From: Allomuricauda sp. CAU 1633 | Lineage (GTDB): Bacteria > Bacteroidota > Bacteroidia > Flavobacteriales > Flavobacteriaceae | Assembly: GCF_017313225.1 (NCBI RefSeq) | Contig: NZ_JAFLNE010000002.1 | Span: 868,001 to 932,000 of the forward strand | DNA length: 64,000 nt | Direction: 5' to 3' | Shown here: positions 25,825 through 34,569 of the stretch, one piece after another | How positions within the stretch are numbered: position 1 is the stretch's first letter | Layout: every line of letters begins with the position of its first letter | Translations under genes and position numbers: made by a program | Notes under the pieces: model-generated | What the model saw: the letters and a program-made list of their open reading frames with translations, nothing else | Told to the model about the DNA's origin: nothing | Databases searched by the model: none

Positions 25825-26379
25825 TTAATTTTCCTTGAGATACGTTTCAATTTTCTTCACTGCCAAATGGTACGAGGTCTTTAATGCTCCTACGGAGGTT
25901 TCCAACACATCGGAAATGTCCTGATACTTCATTTCCTGAAAATACTTCATGGTGAAGACCAACTTTTGTTTGTCGGGAAGAGTGGCCAAGGCCTTTTGTA
26001 ATTTTAGTTGGATTTCATCACCTTCAAAATACACGTCCGACTCCAAATTTTCAACCATTCGGTTTTTGAGTTCTTCATTACTAACCCCCATTTTTCTAGA
26101 CTTCTGCTTTAAAAAAGTGAGCGATTCATTGGTGGCAATTCGGTACATCCACGAAAACAATTTGCTTTCGCCCTTGAAACCATCAATATTTTTATACACT
26201 TTAATAAAGGTGTTCTGGAGCACATCGTCCGCGTCATCATGGTCCAAAACTATCCTTCGGATATGCCAATACAAGCGCTCTTTATAAGTGTTGACCAACA
26301 CCTCAAAGGCCTTCGCTTGGCTTTCCTTTTGTTTCAGTTCGTGGACTAGGGCTTCTTCAGCAATCAATAAATTGTGCAA
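25825..26379 (-). CDS. ECF-type RNA polymerase sigma factor
   Basis: A 184-residue sigma-70-family protein. Region 2 shows VNTYKERLYWHIRRIV and DHDDADDVLQNTFIKVYKNIDGFKGESKLFSWMYRIATNESL; region 4 shows LATLPDKQKLVFTMKYFQEMKYQDISDVLETSVGALKTSYHLAVKKIE. It heads the operon with the anti-sigma-like and periplasmic genes and presumably controls its own transcription plus an envelope regulon. A promoter with TTG-N19-TACCTTTA sits directly upstream. Confidence 0.95.
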   Translation of the reverse strand: MHNLLIAEEALVHELKQKESQAKAFEVLVNTYKERLYWHIRRIVLDHDDADDVLQNTFIKVYKNIDGFKGESKLFSWMYRIATNESLTFLKQKSRKMGVSNEELKNRMVENLESDVYFEGDEIQLKLQKALATLPDKQKLVFTMKYFQEMKYQDISDVLETSVGALKTSYHLAVKKIETYLKEN

Positions 26380-26398
26380 TTTGGTGCTTTGACTTTCC

Positions 26399-26428
26399 TA
26401 AAGGTAAAAGGTTTAATGCAATGGACAA
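26399..26428 (-). promoter_or_regulatory. Promoter of the ECF sigma operon
   Basis: On the minus strand TTG (26426-26428), 19 bases, TACCTTTA (26399-26406), one mismatch from TAnnTTTG. This is the housekeeping pattern, not a visible ECF-type motif. Confidence 0.55.
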
Positions 26429-26470
26429 TTTTCAATAATCAATAAACAATGACCAATGTACAATTGTCAT
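26418..26470. repeat. AT-rich CAATnA-type intergenic repeat
   Basis: Short units such as CAATAATCAATAAACAATGA recur in series, and the outer parts AATGGACAATT and AATTGTCATT are imperfect inverted repeats. It overlaps the -33 region of the sigma operon. Confidence 0.35.
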
Positions 26471-26568
26471 TTTCAGTACGGCCTAGAATCTAAGAAACCG
26501 ACACGAATTGCTCAAATTTTCTCGAATGCTCTCACTTTAATATAGAACACCGCTTGCTTAAGGATGGG

Positions 26569-26625
26569 ATACCGAAACAAGTTCGGTATGACATTGCTTT
26601 TGTCATTCTGAGCGGAGCGAAGAAT
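26569..26625. repeat. Composite dispersed element: ATACCGAA hairpin plus TGAGCGGAGCGA core
   Basis: ATACCGAA/TTCGGTAT forms a hairpin at 26569-26589. It is followed by ATGACA/TGTCAT arms and by ATTC-TGAGCGGAGCGA-AGAAT (26605-26625), a variant of the core found in purL and mtaB. It lies 6 bases after the end of the ABC exporter gene and may also help end its transcript. Confidence 0.6.
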
Positions 26626-26630
26626 CTCCT

Positions 26631-28451
26631 TTAAAACGACTGCATTTCCACCAGCTTTTTATAGCCCTTTTTAGACTTCATCAATTCTTCGTGGGTGCCC
26701 TGTTCTACAATTTTGCCTTTGCTCATAACCACAATGGAATCTGCATTTTGAATGGTAGACAGCCTATGGGCGATAACAATGGAAGTTCTATTCTTCATCA
26801 TTTTTTCCAAAGCATCCTGTACCAATCGTTCGCTCTCGGTATCCAGGGCTGAGGTGGCCTCGTCCAAGATCATAATGGGGGGATTTTTGAGCACTGCACG
26901 TGCAATGGACAGACGCTGTTTTTGTCCGCCACTCAATTTGTTTCCACTATCGCCAATATTGGTGTCGTAACCATGGGGGAGGTCCATGATAAAATCGTGG
27001 GCGTTGGCTACTTTTGCCGCTGCAATGATTTCTTCTGTGGTGGCATTTTCCTTACCCAGGGAGATGTTATTCTTGACTGTATCGTTAAACAGGATGGAAT
27101 CCTGTGTTACCAGTCCCATAAGTCCACGGAGCGATTTTTTGGTAATACTCTTAATGTTGGTGCCATCCAACAAGAGTTCTCCTTCGTTGACATCATAGAA
27201 ACGGGTTACCAAGTTGGCCACCGTACTTTTTCCACTTCCCGATTGACCGACCAAGGCAACGGTATGTCCTTTCTCAATCTTTAGGTTGAAATCCTTCAGC
27301 ACATATTCGTCCTCATATTTAAACGAAATATTTTTGAGCTCAATACCAGAATTGAAATCCGTTTTCTCAGTGGCACCTTCCATATCCTTGATGGGATTTT
27401 CGGATTCGAGGATTTCCAAAACTCGTTCTGCAGCCGCGTTTCCTTTTTTAACCCCGTAGGATGCCTTGCTGATGGCTTTGGCCGGGGTAAGGATGTTATA
27501 GGCCAAGCCCATATAGGCGATAAAGGAGGATGCATCCAAAGTTTTATCCACCAACACCATTTTTCCGCCGAACCAAAGTAATACCCCAATCACTAAAATC
27601 CCCAAGAACTCACCCGTAGGAGAGGCCAAGTTCTGTCGATTCAACAACGAATTGGAAAATCTGAAAAAGCGGGTTGTTGAATTTTTGAAGGTATTGTAAA
27701 ATTTAGATTCCGAATTAAAGGCTTTGATGACGCGGAGTCCACCCAAAGTTTCCTCCACAATGGAAAGAAATTCGCCTTGTTCTTTTTGAACCCTGTCGGA
27801 TTTTCGTTTGAGTGATTTCCCAATTCTGGAAATCAACATTCCAGCGATAGGGATGAAAATAAAAACAAAGAGGGTCAGCTTGGCACTTATGCCGAACATT
27901 ACCAAAATGGTAAATAAGATGGTCAATGGTTCTCGTACAATCAATTCCAAAATGGAGAGGAAGGAGTGCTGTATTTCCAATACATCTGAGGTGATTCGGG
28001 CTATAACATCACCTTTTCGCTTCTCCGAGAAATAGGAGATAGGAAGGTCGACTATCTTTTTGTACATAGTATTTCGGATATCCTTGAGCACACCATTTCT
28101 CAAAAAGGTAATGAAATACATCGCCAAATAGTTAAATGCATTTTTCAACAAGAAAAGTATGAGCACCAAACTAATGACCAATACCAACCCTTTCATATCA
28201 TCATCCCCTGAATATGCGGTAACCCTATAGTTGATGTAATCCTGCAAATAATCCTTTGATTTGGAAAAGCCTTCATAAATGGGCTTTACGTAGACTTTTT
28301 GCTCTGGTTTAAACAACACATCCAGCATGGGAATAAGCGCAGCAAAGGACAGGGCACTGAAAAGCGCATAGAGAATATTGAAGAAAATATTCAAATAACC
28401 GTATTTGCGGTAAGGTCCCGCAAAACGGAGTATCTTTTTAAAGTAGTTCAT
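26631..28451 (-). CDS. ABC exporter, fused membrane and ATPase domains (MsbA-like)
   Basis: A 606-residue half-transporter that should act as a homodimer in the inner membrane. The type-I exporter membrane domain (about 1-340) has six helices. The nucleotide-binding domain has Walker A GQSGSGKST, Q-loop LVTQDSILF, signature LSGGQKQR, Walker B PIMILDEATSALD and the H-loop VIAHRLST. The closest function by family is lipid or lipid-A-core flipping, but drug export is possible. It starts 4 bases after the phosphohexomutase gene, so the two are co-transcribed. Confidence 0.93.
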   Translation of the reverse strand: MNYFKKILRFAGPYRKYGYLNIFFNILYALFSALSFAALIPMLDVLFKPEQKVYVKPIYEGFSKSKDYLQDYINYRVTAYSGDDDMKGLVLVISLVLILFLLKNAFNYLAMYFITFLRNGVLKDIRNTMYKKIVDLPISYFSEKRKGDVIARITSDVLEIQHSFLSILELIVREPLTILFTILVMFGISAKLTLFVFIFIPIAGMLISRIGKSLKRKSDRVQKEQGEFLSIVEETLGGLRVIKAFNSESKFYNTFKNSTTRFFRFSNSLLNRQNLASPTGEFLGILVIGVLLWFGGKMVLVDKTLDASSFIAYMGLAYNILTPAKAISKASYGVKKGNAAAERVLEILESENPIKDMEGATEKTDFNSGIELKNISFKYEDEYVLKDFNLKIEKGHTVALVGQSGSGKSTVANLVTRFYDVNEGELLLDGTNIKSITKKSLRGLMGLVTQDSILFNDTVKNNISLGKENATTEEIIAAAKVANAHDFIMDLPHGYDTNIGDSGNKLSGGQKQRLSIARAVLKNPPIMILDEATSALDTESERLVQDALEKMMKNRTSIVIAHRLSTIQNADSIVVMSKGKIVEQGTHEELMKSKKGYKKLVEMQSF

Positions 28452-28455
28452 TCAC

Positions 28456-30162
28456 CTACAAATTCAGTTCAGAAAGAATACCATCAATCTTGGTATCCAA
28501 CTGCGAATTTACGGATTTATACTCCTCGGCCTTATCTAATTTTGTGTTAGTACTGATGTAGAACTTCACTTTGGGCTCCGTACCACTGGGTCGGGCCGCA
28601 ATTCGAGTGCCATCCTCGGTTTCGTAGATCAATACGTTGGATTTGGGGAGATTCATGGTACGTTCCTCTCCCGTCTGCACATTTTTGGCGATGGAGGTGT
28701 TGTAATCCTCAATCCATAGTAATTTAGAGCCTTGTACAGACTCCACAGGATTTTCCTTAAAGTCGATGAGCATTTGCTTGATTTCCTCGGCACCGCTCAT
28801 TCCTTTTTTGGTGAGGGAAATCAATTTTTCCTTGTAAAATCCAAACTGGACGTAGGCATCTATCAAATCCTTATAAAAAGAACTACCATTAGCCTTAGCA
28901 TTGGCGGCAATCTCACAAGCGAGCAGGGTAGAGGTTACAGCATCCTTGTCCCGGACAAAGTCGCCCACCATATAACCGAAACTTTCTTCGCCTCCTCCAA
29001 TGAATTTGGAATTGGGAAAATCCTTGATCATTTTTCCAATCCATTTGAAGCCTGTGAGCGCCGTTTTGAACTCCACGCCATAGGCGCGGGCCATTTGCTC
29101 CATCATGGGTGTGGAAACGATAGTAGTGGCTATAAATTCGTTGCCCTTAAAGCCTTTTTCTTTGTATTGGTCCAAGAGAAATTTGGTCATCAACACCATG
29201 GTCTGGTTTCCATTGAGGAGTTCCATTTTGCCCTCCAGGTTCCGAACTGCAATTCCAAGTCGGTCACTGTCCGGGTCGGTGCCCACGACCATATCAGCTC
29301 CAATTTCCTCTGCTTTTTTGATGGCCATGGCCAATGCTTCGGGTTCTTCGGGATTGGGTGATTTTACCGTTGGGAAATTTCCATCAGGCTTTGCCTGTTC
29401 CTCAATAATGGTGACATTGTTGTATCCGGCACGTTTCAGCACTTCGGGAATGGCCGTAATGGAGGTTCCATGCAAGGAGGTGAATACAATCTTAAAGTCG
29501 TCTTTTCCTTTGGCATCAAAACTTCCATTTTCAACAGAGGCTTTAAAAAAAGCTTCGTCCACTTCTTCATCGATTAGGTTAATGAGACTTTCTTCAGCAT
29601 TAAATTTAATGTCCTCGAAAGACAGTGCATCAATCTCAGCAATGATTTCGCCGTCCTGAGGGGGTACAATCTGTCCGCCATCGGCCCAATAGACCTTGTA
29701 TCCGTTATATTCCGGTGGATTGTGGGAAGCGGTCAAAACAATTCCTGCGTGACAACCTAAATACCGAACTGCAAAGGAAAGTTCTGGGGTGGTACGCAAT
29801 TCTGAAAACAAATGAACCCGAATTCCATTGGCAGAAAAAACCTCCGCTACGGTTCGGGCCAAGGTATCCGAGTTGTGTCTGCAATCATAGGCAATCACCA
29901 CCTGAAGGTCGCTATCAGTATAGGATTTCTTCAAGTAATTGCTGAGCCCCTGCGTATTTTTTCCTAAGGTATACTTATTGATTCTGTTGGTCCCAACCCC
30001 CATAATGCCGCGCATACCTCCAGTACCAAATTCCAAATCTTTATAGAAGCGTTCCTTAAGCTCTTCCGTGTCGTTCTCTATAAGATTTTGAATCTCCTTT
30101 TTTGTGTTTTCGTCAAAAAAATCGGTTAACCAAGATTGCGCTGTAGAAGTAATGGAATCCAT
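28456..30162 (-). CDS. Phospho-sugar mutase (phosphoglucomutase/phosphomannomutase family)
   Basis: A 568-residue alpha-D-phosphohexomutase. The phosphoserine loop is LTASHNPPEYNGYK with S146, the metal site GTDPDSDRLGIAV, the sugar-binding loop GGEESFGYMVGDFVRDKDA, and the phosphate site RPSGTEPKVKFY near the C-terminus. It converts glucose- or mannose-1- and -6-phosphates for cell-envelope sugar supply. Length fits the longer PGM/PMM type of Bacteroidota and Bacillus PgcA. Placement before an ABC exporter and after a GT2 enzyme suggests envelope polysaccharide or glycolipid work. Confidence 0.94.
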   Translation of the reverse strand: MDSITSTAQSWLTDFFDENTKKEIQNLIENDTEELKERFYKDLEFGTGGMRGIMGVGTNRINKYTLGKNTQGLSNYLKKSYTDSDLQVVIAYDCRHNSDTLARTVAEVFSANGIRVHLFSELRTTPELSFAVRYLGCHAGIVLTASHNPPEYNGYKVYWADGGQIVPPQDGEIIAEIDALSFEDIKFNAEESLINLIDEEVDEAFFKASVENGSFDAKGKDDFKIVFTSLHGTSITAIPEVLKRAGYNNVTIIEEQAKPDGNFPTVKSPNPEEPEALAMAIKKAEEIGADMVVGTDPDSDRLGIAVRNLEGKMELLNGNQTMVLMTKFLLDQYKEKGFKGNEFIATTIVSTPMMEQMARAYGVEFKTALTGFKWIGKMIKDFPNSKFIGGGEESFGYMVGDFVRDKDAVTSTLLACEIAANAKANGSSFYKDLIDAYVQFGFYKEKLISLTKKGMSGAEEIKQMLIDFKENPVESVQGSKLLWIEDYNTSIAKNVQTGEERTMNLPKSNVLIYETEDGTRIAARPSGTEPKVKFYISTNTKLDKAEEYKSVNSQLDTKIDGILSELNL

Positions 30163-30221
30163 ATAGAATATGCTTGTTTAGTAATGTTTAAAAATACAAA
30201 GATTATCAGTTTTGGAAGGTG

Positions 30222-31169
30222 CTAAATGTTTATTTTATCGGAAATGGAATAACGCGTGTCATTTTTACGGGATCGTACCATAATTTCCCCTAAAAAGCCA
30301 GCCAAAAAAAGTTGTGTCCCTATGATCATGGCTGTTAGGGAAATGAAAAACTGAGGTCGTTCTGTGATCAGTCGCCCCGTGGGATTTAAAAATAATTTAT
30401 CGATACCCAGATAGAGGGCAAATCCGAAGCCGACAATAAACATAAGTACACCCAGAGCCCCAAAAAGGTGCATGGGCTGTCGACCAAATTTGGATACAAA
30501 CCAAATGGTAATCAAATCCAAAAAACCATTAATGAAACGCTCCACACCAAATTTGGTAGTCCCATATTTTCGGGCTTGGTGCTGTACCACTTTTTCGCTG
30601 ATGTTGGAAAAACCTGCATTTTTGGCCAATACAGGAATGTACCGGTGCATTTCCCCGTGCACATCAATGTTTTTTATCACCTGGCCATTAAAAGCCTTGA
30701 GTCCACAGTTAAAATCGTGCAGTTTTACCCCAGAGGTTCTTCGAGCAGCCCAATTAAAGAGTTTGGAGGGAATGTTTTTGGTGAAGAGGGAATCGTACCG
30801 TTTCTTTTTCCAGCCTGAAACCACATGATCGCCGTTTTCTTTAATCATGCGATAGAGTTCTGGTATCTCTTCGGGATTGTCCTGAAGGTCAGCATCCATG
30901 GTAATGACCACATCGCCCTGGGCAGCTTTAAAACCAGCATGCAAGGCTTGTGACTTTCCGTAATTCTTTAAAAACCGGATACCCTTGACCTGCTCATTTT
31001 TTTCCGAAAGCTCCAAAATGGTTTCCCAGGAACCATCCGTGCTGCCATCGTCAATAAAAATGATTTCATATAAAAAATGATTGGATTGCATTACACGTAC
31101 AATCCAATCATGTAGTTCGTTAAGCGACTCTTGCTCGTTGAGTAAAGGAATTACAATGGAGATTTGCAT
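30222..31169 (-). CDS. Family 2 glycosyltransferase with C-terminal membrane helices
   Basis: A 315-residue GT-A glycosyltransferase: ISIVIPLLNEQESL at the N-terminus, DDGSTDGSWE, and DADLQDNPEEIPELY as the metal-binding DxD region. Two membrane helices near 235-257 and 272-295 place it with the DPM1/GtrB-like enzymes that load sugars onto polyprenyl phosphate. It follows the DUF4199 gene by 42 bases, an association common in Bacteroidota. Sugar donor not determined. Confidence 0.92.
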   Translation of the reverse strand: MQISIVIPLLNEQESLNELHDWIVRVMQSNHFLYEIIFIDDGSTDGSWETILELSEKNEQVKGIRFLKNYGKSQALHAGFKAAQGDVVITMDADLQDNPEEIPELYRMIKENGDHVVSGWKKKRYDSLFTKNIPSKLFNWAARRTSGVKLHDFNCGLKAFNGQVIKNIDVHGEMHRYIPVLAKNAGFSNISEKVVQHQARKYGTTKFGVERFINGFLDLITIWFVSKFGRQPMHLFGALGVLMFIVGFGFALYLGIDKLFLNPTGRLITERPQFFISLTAMIIGTQLFLAGFLGEIMVRSRKNDTRYSISDKINI

Positions 31170-31211
31170 TGCTTGTTTCTCGAATTCCCTTCAAAAGTAG
31201 CATTTTTTGGT

Positions 31212-31733
31212 TTAGTATTCCGACTTGGATTTTTTTAGGATCAGTCCAGTGATAAGGCCCACGACCAAACCGATCACACAGCTGAATATTAAACCGATGG
31301 GATACCGTAGCCAACCCAGTTTTTTCTGCATGGCCACACCTTGTTCCCATTGTTCATCGGTCATTGAAGGATTTTGCTCCAAAGCCTTGGGTTTGGCCAA
31401 TGCTATGGCTTTATCCATAAAATCAGGCTCAATAAAATTGATAAGAACATATTGGTACAGCAAAGAGATGATGGTGGATACCAAAGCGATACCGACCGCA
31501 ATTTTTAACGCCTCGGAAATGGTCAGATACCCTCCGTTTGCTTTTTTGTACGCATTGATGCCAAGAAAAATGGCCACTACACTCAATAGGATTGAAATAA
31601 CGATTACGGGCGTACTCATTTCGTAATGCATCTTCTGGGTGTAGAGCATTACCCCGAAAACAACTGAGACCAGACCTAAAATAAGGCCGTAGTTCAGCAT
31701 AAATTTACTGGCTTTTGGTTGTTGTTCTTCCAT
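31212..31733 (-). CDS. DUF4199 family membrane protein
   Basis: A 173-residue protein with four predicted membrane helices (about 12-31, 38-58, 73-98 and 145-168). Sequence features typical of DUF4199 include NYGLILGLVSVVFGVMLY near the N-terminus and GVALVSTIISLLYQYVLINFIEPDFMDKA in the middle. Function unknown. It is the first gene before the GT2 glycosyltransferase and divergent from rpmE2. Confidence 0.85.
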   Translation of the reverse strand: MEEQQPKASKFMLNYGLILGLVSVVFGVMLYTQKMHYEMSTPVIVISILLSVVAIFLGINAYKKANGGYLTISEALKIAVGIALVSTIISLLYQYVLINFIEPDFMDKAIALAKPKALEQNPSMTDEQWEQGVAMQKKLGWLRYPIGLIFSCVIGLVVGLITGLILKKSKSEY

Positions 31734-31828
31734 TTGTTTATTTTTAGTGTTGATTATAAATAGTTAGTGAGGTCAAGGGGAAATTTGTTACAGTTAAAGG
31801 TAGTTTTTTTCTTTTTTTCTTTTTTCAG

Positions 31829-31858
31829 TTGGAAGAATCAAAGAAATCCTTAAATTTG
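31829..31858 (+). promoter_or_regulatory. Promoter of rpmE2
   Basis: TTG (31829-31831), exactly 19 bases, TAAATTTG (31851-31858), a perfect Bacteroidota promoter. A T-rich stretch (31803-31825) precedes it. Confidence 0.82.
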
Positions 31859-31893
31859 CACCTCGAAAAATCTGAGATTAAGTAGTTAAGACG

Positions 31894-32163
31894 ATGAAAA
31901 AAGGCATACACCCAGAGAATTATAGATTAGTGGCTTTCAAAGACATGTCCAATGAAGACGTGTTCATCACTAAATCAACCGCAGAAGCCAAAGAAACCAT
32001 CACGGTTGATGGTGAGGAGTATCCTTTGGTAAAGTTGGAGATTTCCAGAACTTCGCACCCTTATTACACTGGTAAAACCAAATTGGTGGATACCGCTGGT
32101 AGGATTGATAAGTTCAAGAATAAGTACAAGAAATTCAGCAAAGAAGAGAAGAAGGCCGAGTAG
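31894..32163 (+). CDS. rpmE2: 50S ribosomal protein L31 type B
   Basis: An 89-residue L31: MKKGIHPENYRLVAFKDMSNEDVFITKST, then EISRTSHPYYTGKTKLVDTAGRIDKFKNKY. It lacks the four zinc-binding Cys of the C+ form, so it is the zinc-independent type, the usual form in this phylum. A strong promoter precedes it and a terminator follows at once, so it is monocistronic. Confidence 0.97.
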   Translation: MKKGIHPENYRLVAFKDMSNEDVFITKSTAEAKETITVDGEEYPLVKLEISRTSHPYYTGKTKLVDTAGRIDKFKNKYKKFSKEEKKAE

Positions 32164-32189
32164 GTTACTCTTTTTAACGAAATATATGG

Positions 32190-32220
32190 ACGCTCCTGAT
32201 AATTCTCAGGGGCGTTTTTT
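32190..32220 (+). terminator. rpmE2 terminator
   Basis: The 10-bp stem ACGCTCCTGA/TCAGGGGCGT (one wobble pair) with a 6-base loop is followed by a T run, 27 bases after the rpmE2 stop. Confidence 0.9.
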
Positions 32221-32245
32221 ATTTTTATACCATCAACACTGAGCC

Positions 32246-33421
32246 ATGAACTACATTCTATCCGACGGAACCCATAGAGAAGCCCTTTTCCCTTTTACGT
32301 TCACTAGGCCTGTGGCCGAAATTCGAGTGGGGATTCTTACCATCTGTGAAAAATGGGAAAAGTGGTTGAATGCCTCGGTCAGTGTGAAAACGGAGGACTA
32401 TCTGTCCACAAAGTTTCTGTTGAAAACTTCCTCAGAGAATGTAATTATCAATGCCAGTTATCTTCCAGATGCGGATTTGGTGAAAGCTGTCCAACAACTT
32501 CAACTAGGAGAGGCCTTGATGGATGGTGACACCTACATCGCCTATGCCACTACAGATGTGGAAGCTACTTTTGATGCCTCAAAGTATACCGCCAACTCAT
32601 TTCAACCCAAAGGGTTGACCATCAAAAACACGTGGGATATCTTTTCCAAAAATGGAGGGGCATTGCAATCTGACTTTGAAGTATTGATCGCTGGAAGGCA
32701 GAGTCAGCCTATTTCAAATACCAATCAGGTGGTGCATCCAGAGAACATTTTTTTGGAGGAAGGTGCCAAGGTAGAGTTCAGTATTTTAAATGCATCCACG
32801 GGGCCTATTTATATCGGCAAGGATGCTGAAATTATGGAAGGCTGTATTGTTCGTGGTGGGTTTGCCCTCTGCGAAGGTGCCATTGTAAAGATGGGAGCAA
32901 AAATCTATGGGCCAACCACAGCAGGACCATTTTGTAGATTGGGAGGTGAGGTCAACAATTCGGTGTTGTTTGCCTATTCCAATAAAGGGCACGAAGGGTT
33001 TTTGGGCAATTCGGTGCTAGGCGAGTGGTGCAATTTAGGCGCGGATACCAATACCTCCAATATGAAGAACAATTATGCTCCCGTGCGGTTATGGAGCTAC
33101 CAAACCGAAGGTTTTGCCAAAACCGGTCTCCAATTTTGCGGATTGATGATGGGCGACCACAGCAAATGTGGTATCAATACCATGTTCAATACGGGAACTG
33201 TGGTTGGGGTGAGTGCCAATATCTTTGGTAGTGGGTACCCTCGGAATTTTATCCCCAGTTTTAGTTGGGGTGGTGCCTCAGGGTTTACCGCATTTAAGAC
33301 CAACAAGGCCTTTGAGGTGGCCGAAGCCATGATGAAACGCCGCAATGTGGAATTTACTGAGGCCGAAGCCCAGATTTTGGAGCACGTTTTTGAACTAACC
33401 CAGAAGTGGCGGAAGTACTAA
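32246..33421 (+). CDS. GlmU-like sugar nucleotidyltransferase / left-handed beta-helix protein
   Basis: A 391-residue protein of the GlmU-like family found across Bacteroidota. The N-terminus MNYILSDGTHREALFPFTFTRPVAEIRVG replaces the classical nucleotidyltransferase loop. The C-terminal half (about 180-350) is a left-handed beta-helix with hexapeptide-like turns such as GPIYIGKDAEIMEGCIVRG, CEGAIVKMGAKIYGPT, LGEWCNLGADTNTSNMKNNY and HSKCGINTMFNTGTVVGVSANIFG. Predicted to form an activated amino sugar or acetylate one, but activity is unproven. A diverged relic of its last 30 codons lies 2.1 kb downstream. Confidence 0.88.
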   Translation: MNYILSDGTHREALFPFTFTRPVAEIRVGILTICEKWEKWLNASVSVKTEDYLSTKFLLKTSSENVIINASYLPDADLVKAVQQLQLGEALMDGDTYIAYATTDVEATFDASKYTANSFQPKGLTIKNTWDIFSKNGGALQSDFEVLIAGRQSQPISNTNQVVHPENIFLEEGAKVEFSILNASTGPIYIGKDAEIMEGCIVRGGFALCEGAIVKMGAKIYGPTTAGPFCRLGGEVNNSVLFAYSNKGHEGFLGNSVLGEWCNLGADTNTSNMKNNYAPVRLWSYQTEGFAKTGLQFCGLMMGDHSKCGINTMFNTGTVVGVSANIFGSGYPRNFIPSFSWGGASGFTAFKTNKAFEVAEAMMKRRNVEFTEAEAQILEHVFELTQKWRKY

Positions 33422-33422
33422 C

Positions 33423-34508
33423 CTATTCTACCTTACCGATTAAGCCCCAGCCATTGGCTTTATCAATAACAACGCAATGGAGTGTGTTTTCGCCTTTCTT
33501 AAGATGAATCGGCAATTTGTTGCCCCCTAGTCCCAAGTGACCTTGAAATTGGTTGCCCTTAAACCGAAAAGCATTGTTCCCATAAAAAAGAAACTCCCCA
33601 TTTAAGAATACCATAATTTTATCACTGTAATCAAATGAAAATAATTTGGTTTGTTCATCATCCACTGTAATGGTGTGTGATGCCACGGTATAGGCTTCTT
33701 TGTTGTTTTCAAAATTGCCCGATGTTGGCTTTACCAAATATTTGGATATGGGCAGCAACCCCGATTTTTCAGTAGTTGCCTTAGTGGTTTTGGCTTTGGT
33801 AAAATCATTAAAATGGACATGACCTTCCGCATAAGGCATGGCAGTGGTAATATCCCATTCCGTAATGACACCTGGTTCTGTTTCGATTTCAGTAGAGGGT
33901 TGACTCTCTTGCAGTTCCGCCTTTCCCATTTTAGTAACTCTAAAGTTGGAAAATCGGTTACCAAAGAGGGCAAAAATCCCAATTTCTCCTATAAGATTGC
34001 CAGATTTTAATGGGTTGACCTGTAAAACGTTTTCACCATTCACATATATTGTGGCTGTATGGTCCATCACTTCAACCCGCAAGCTGTTCCATCCTTCACT
34101 TTTAAAGGTTACATTGGCTTGATGCTCCCGATATAATTGCCAATTGCTCTCACTGTTATAAGTGGGGGTATACTGGACTGCGTCAGGTTGTCTGGATTTG
34201 TGCATGCGCATGTAGGTCTCTTCCATGGTGCCACCCTGTTTTCTAAAAGCAAACCCCGCAAAGCTGCGCATGGTATTGGCATACACATCCATTTCAAGGA
34301 CTCCATAGGAAAATTCCATGTCTTTAACCACGGCGTTACCGTTAAGAATCATGGTTTCCCGACCATCAAAAGCCTCAAAAGAAACGATAGCCCCTTCGGC
34401 AATGTTCCAGTAATCGGGTTGCATGGGTATGGTTTCCGTTGTCTGTGCCAACACTTGATGTGTTATTAAAAGTATACTTATGAGAAGAATTGTCCGTGAT
34501 AGAGTCAT
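33423..34508 (-). CDS. Secreted LamG/DUF1080-like protein
   Basis: A 361-residue exported protein starting MTLSRTILLISILLITHQVLAQ (signal peptide). Residues about 25-205 resemble the concanavalin-like fold of the 3-keto-disaccharide hydrolase/DUF1080 family: FSYGVLEMDVYA, FAGFAFRKQGG, EGWNSLRVEVMDHTATIYVNGENVLQV and IGIFALFGNRFSNFRVTKMG. A second beta-rich domain follows to the end. An in-frame Met at 34586 would overlap the upstream AraC gene and lacks a signal sequence. Probable carbohydrate binding; substrate unknown. It is convergent with the GlmU-like gene, one base apart. Confidence 0.75.
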   Translation of the reverse strand: MTLSRTILLISILLITHQVLAQTTETIPMQPDYWNIAEGAIVSFEAFDGRETMILNGNAVVKDMEFSYGVLEMDVYANTMRSFAGFAFRKQGGTMEETYMRMHKSRQPDAVQYTPTYNSESNWQLYREHQANVTFKSEGWNSLRVEVMDHTATIYVNGENVLQVNPLKSGNLIGEIGIFALFGNRFSNFRVTKMGKAELQESQPSTEIETEPGVITEWDITTAMPYAEGHVHFNDFTKAKTTKATTEKSGLLPISKYLVKPTSGNFENNKEAYTVASHTITVDDEQTKLFSFDYSDKIMVFLNGEFLFYGNNAFRFKGNQFQGHLGLGGNKLPIHLKKGENTLHCVVIDKANGWGLIGKVE

Positions 34509-34569
34509 TTTTCCGTTTTTTGATAGTGCAAAGTTGTTCAGTTTTTGGAGTTCCCTACATATCAATTTG

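Noticed and set aside
28732..29361. 209-codon open frame on the plus strand inside the phosphohexomutase gene
   Set aside because: Antisense to a gene with intact active-site motifs; the translation shows no family features.
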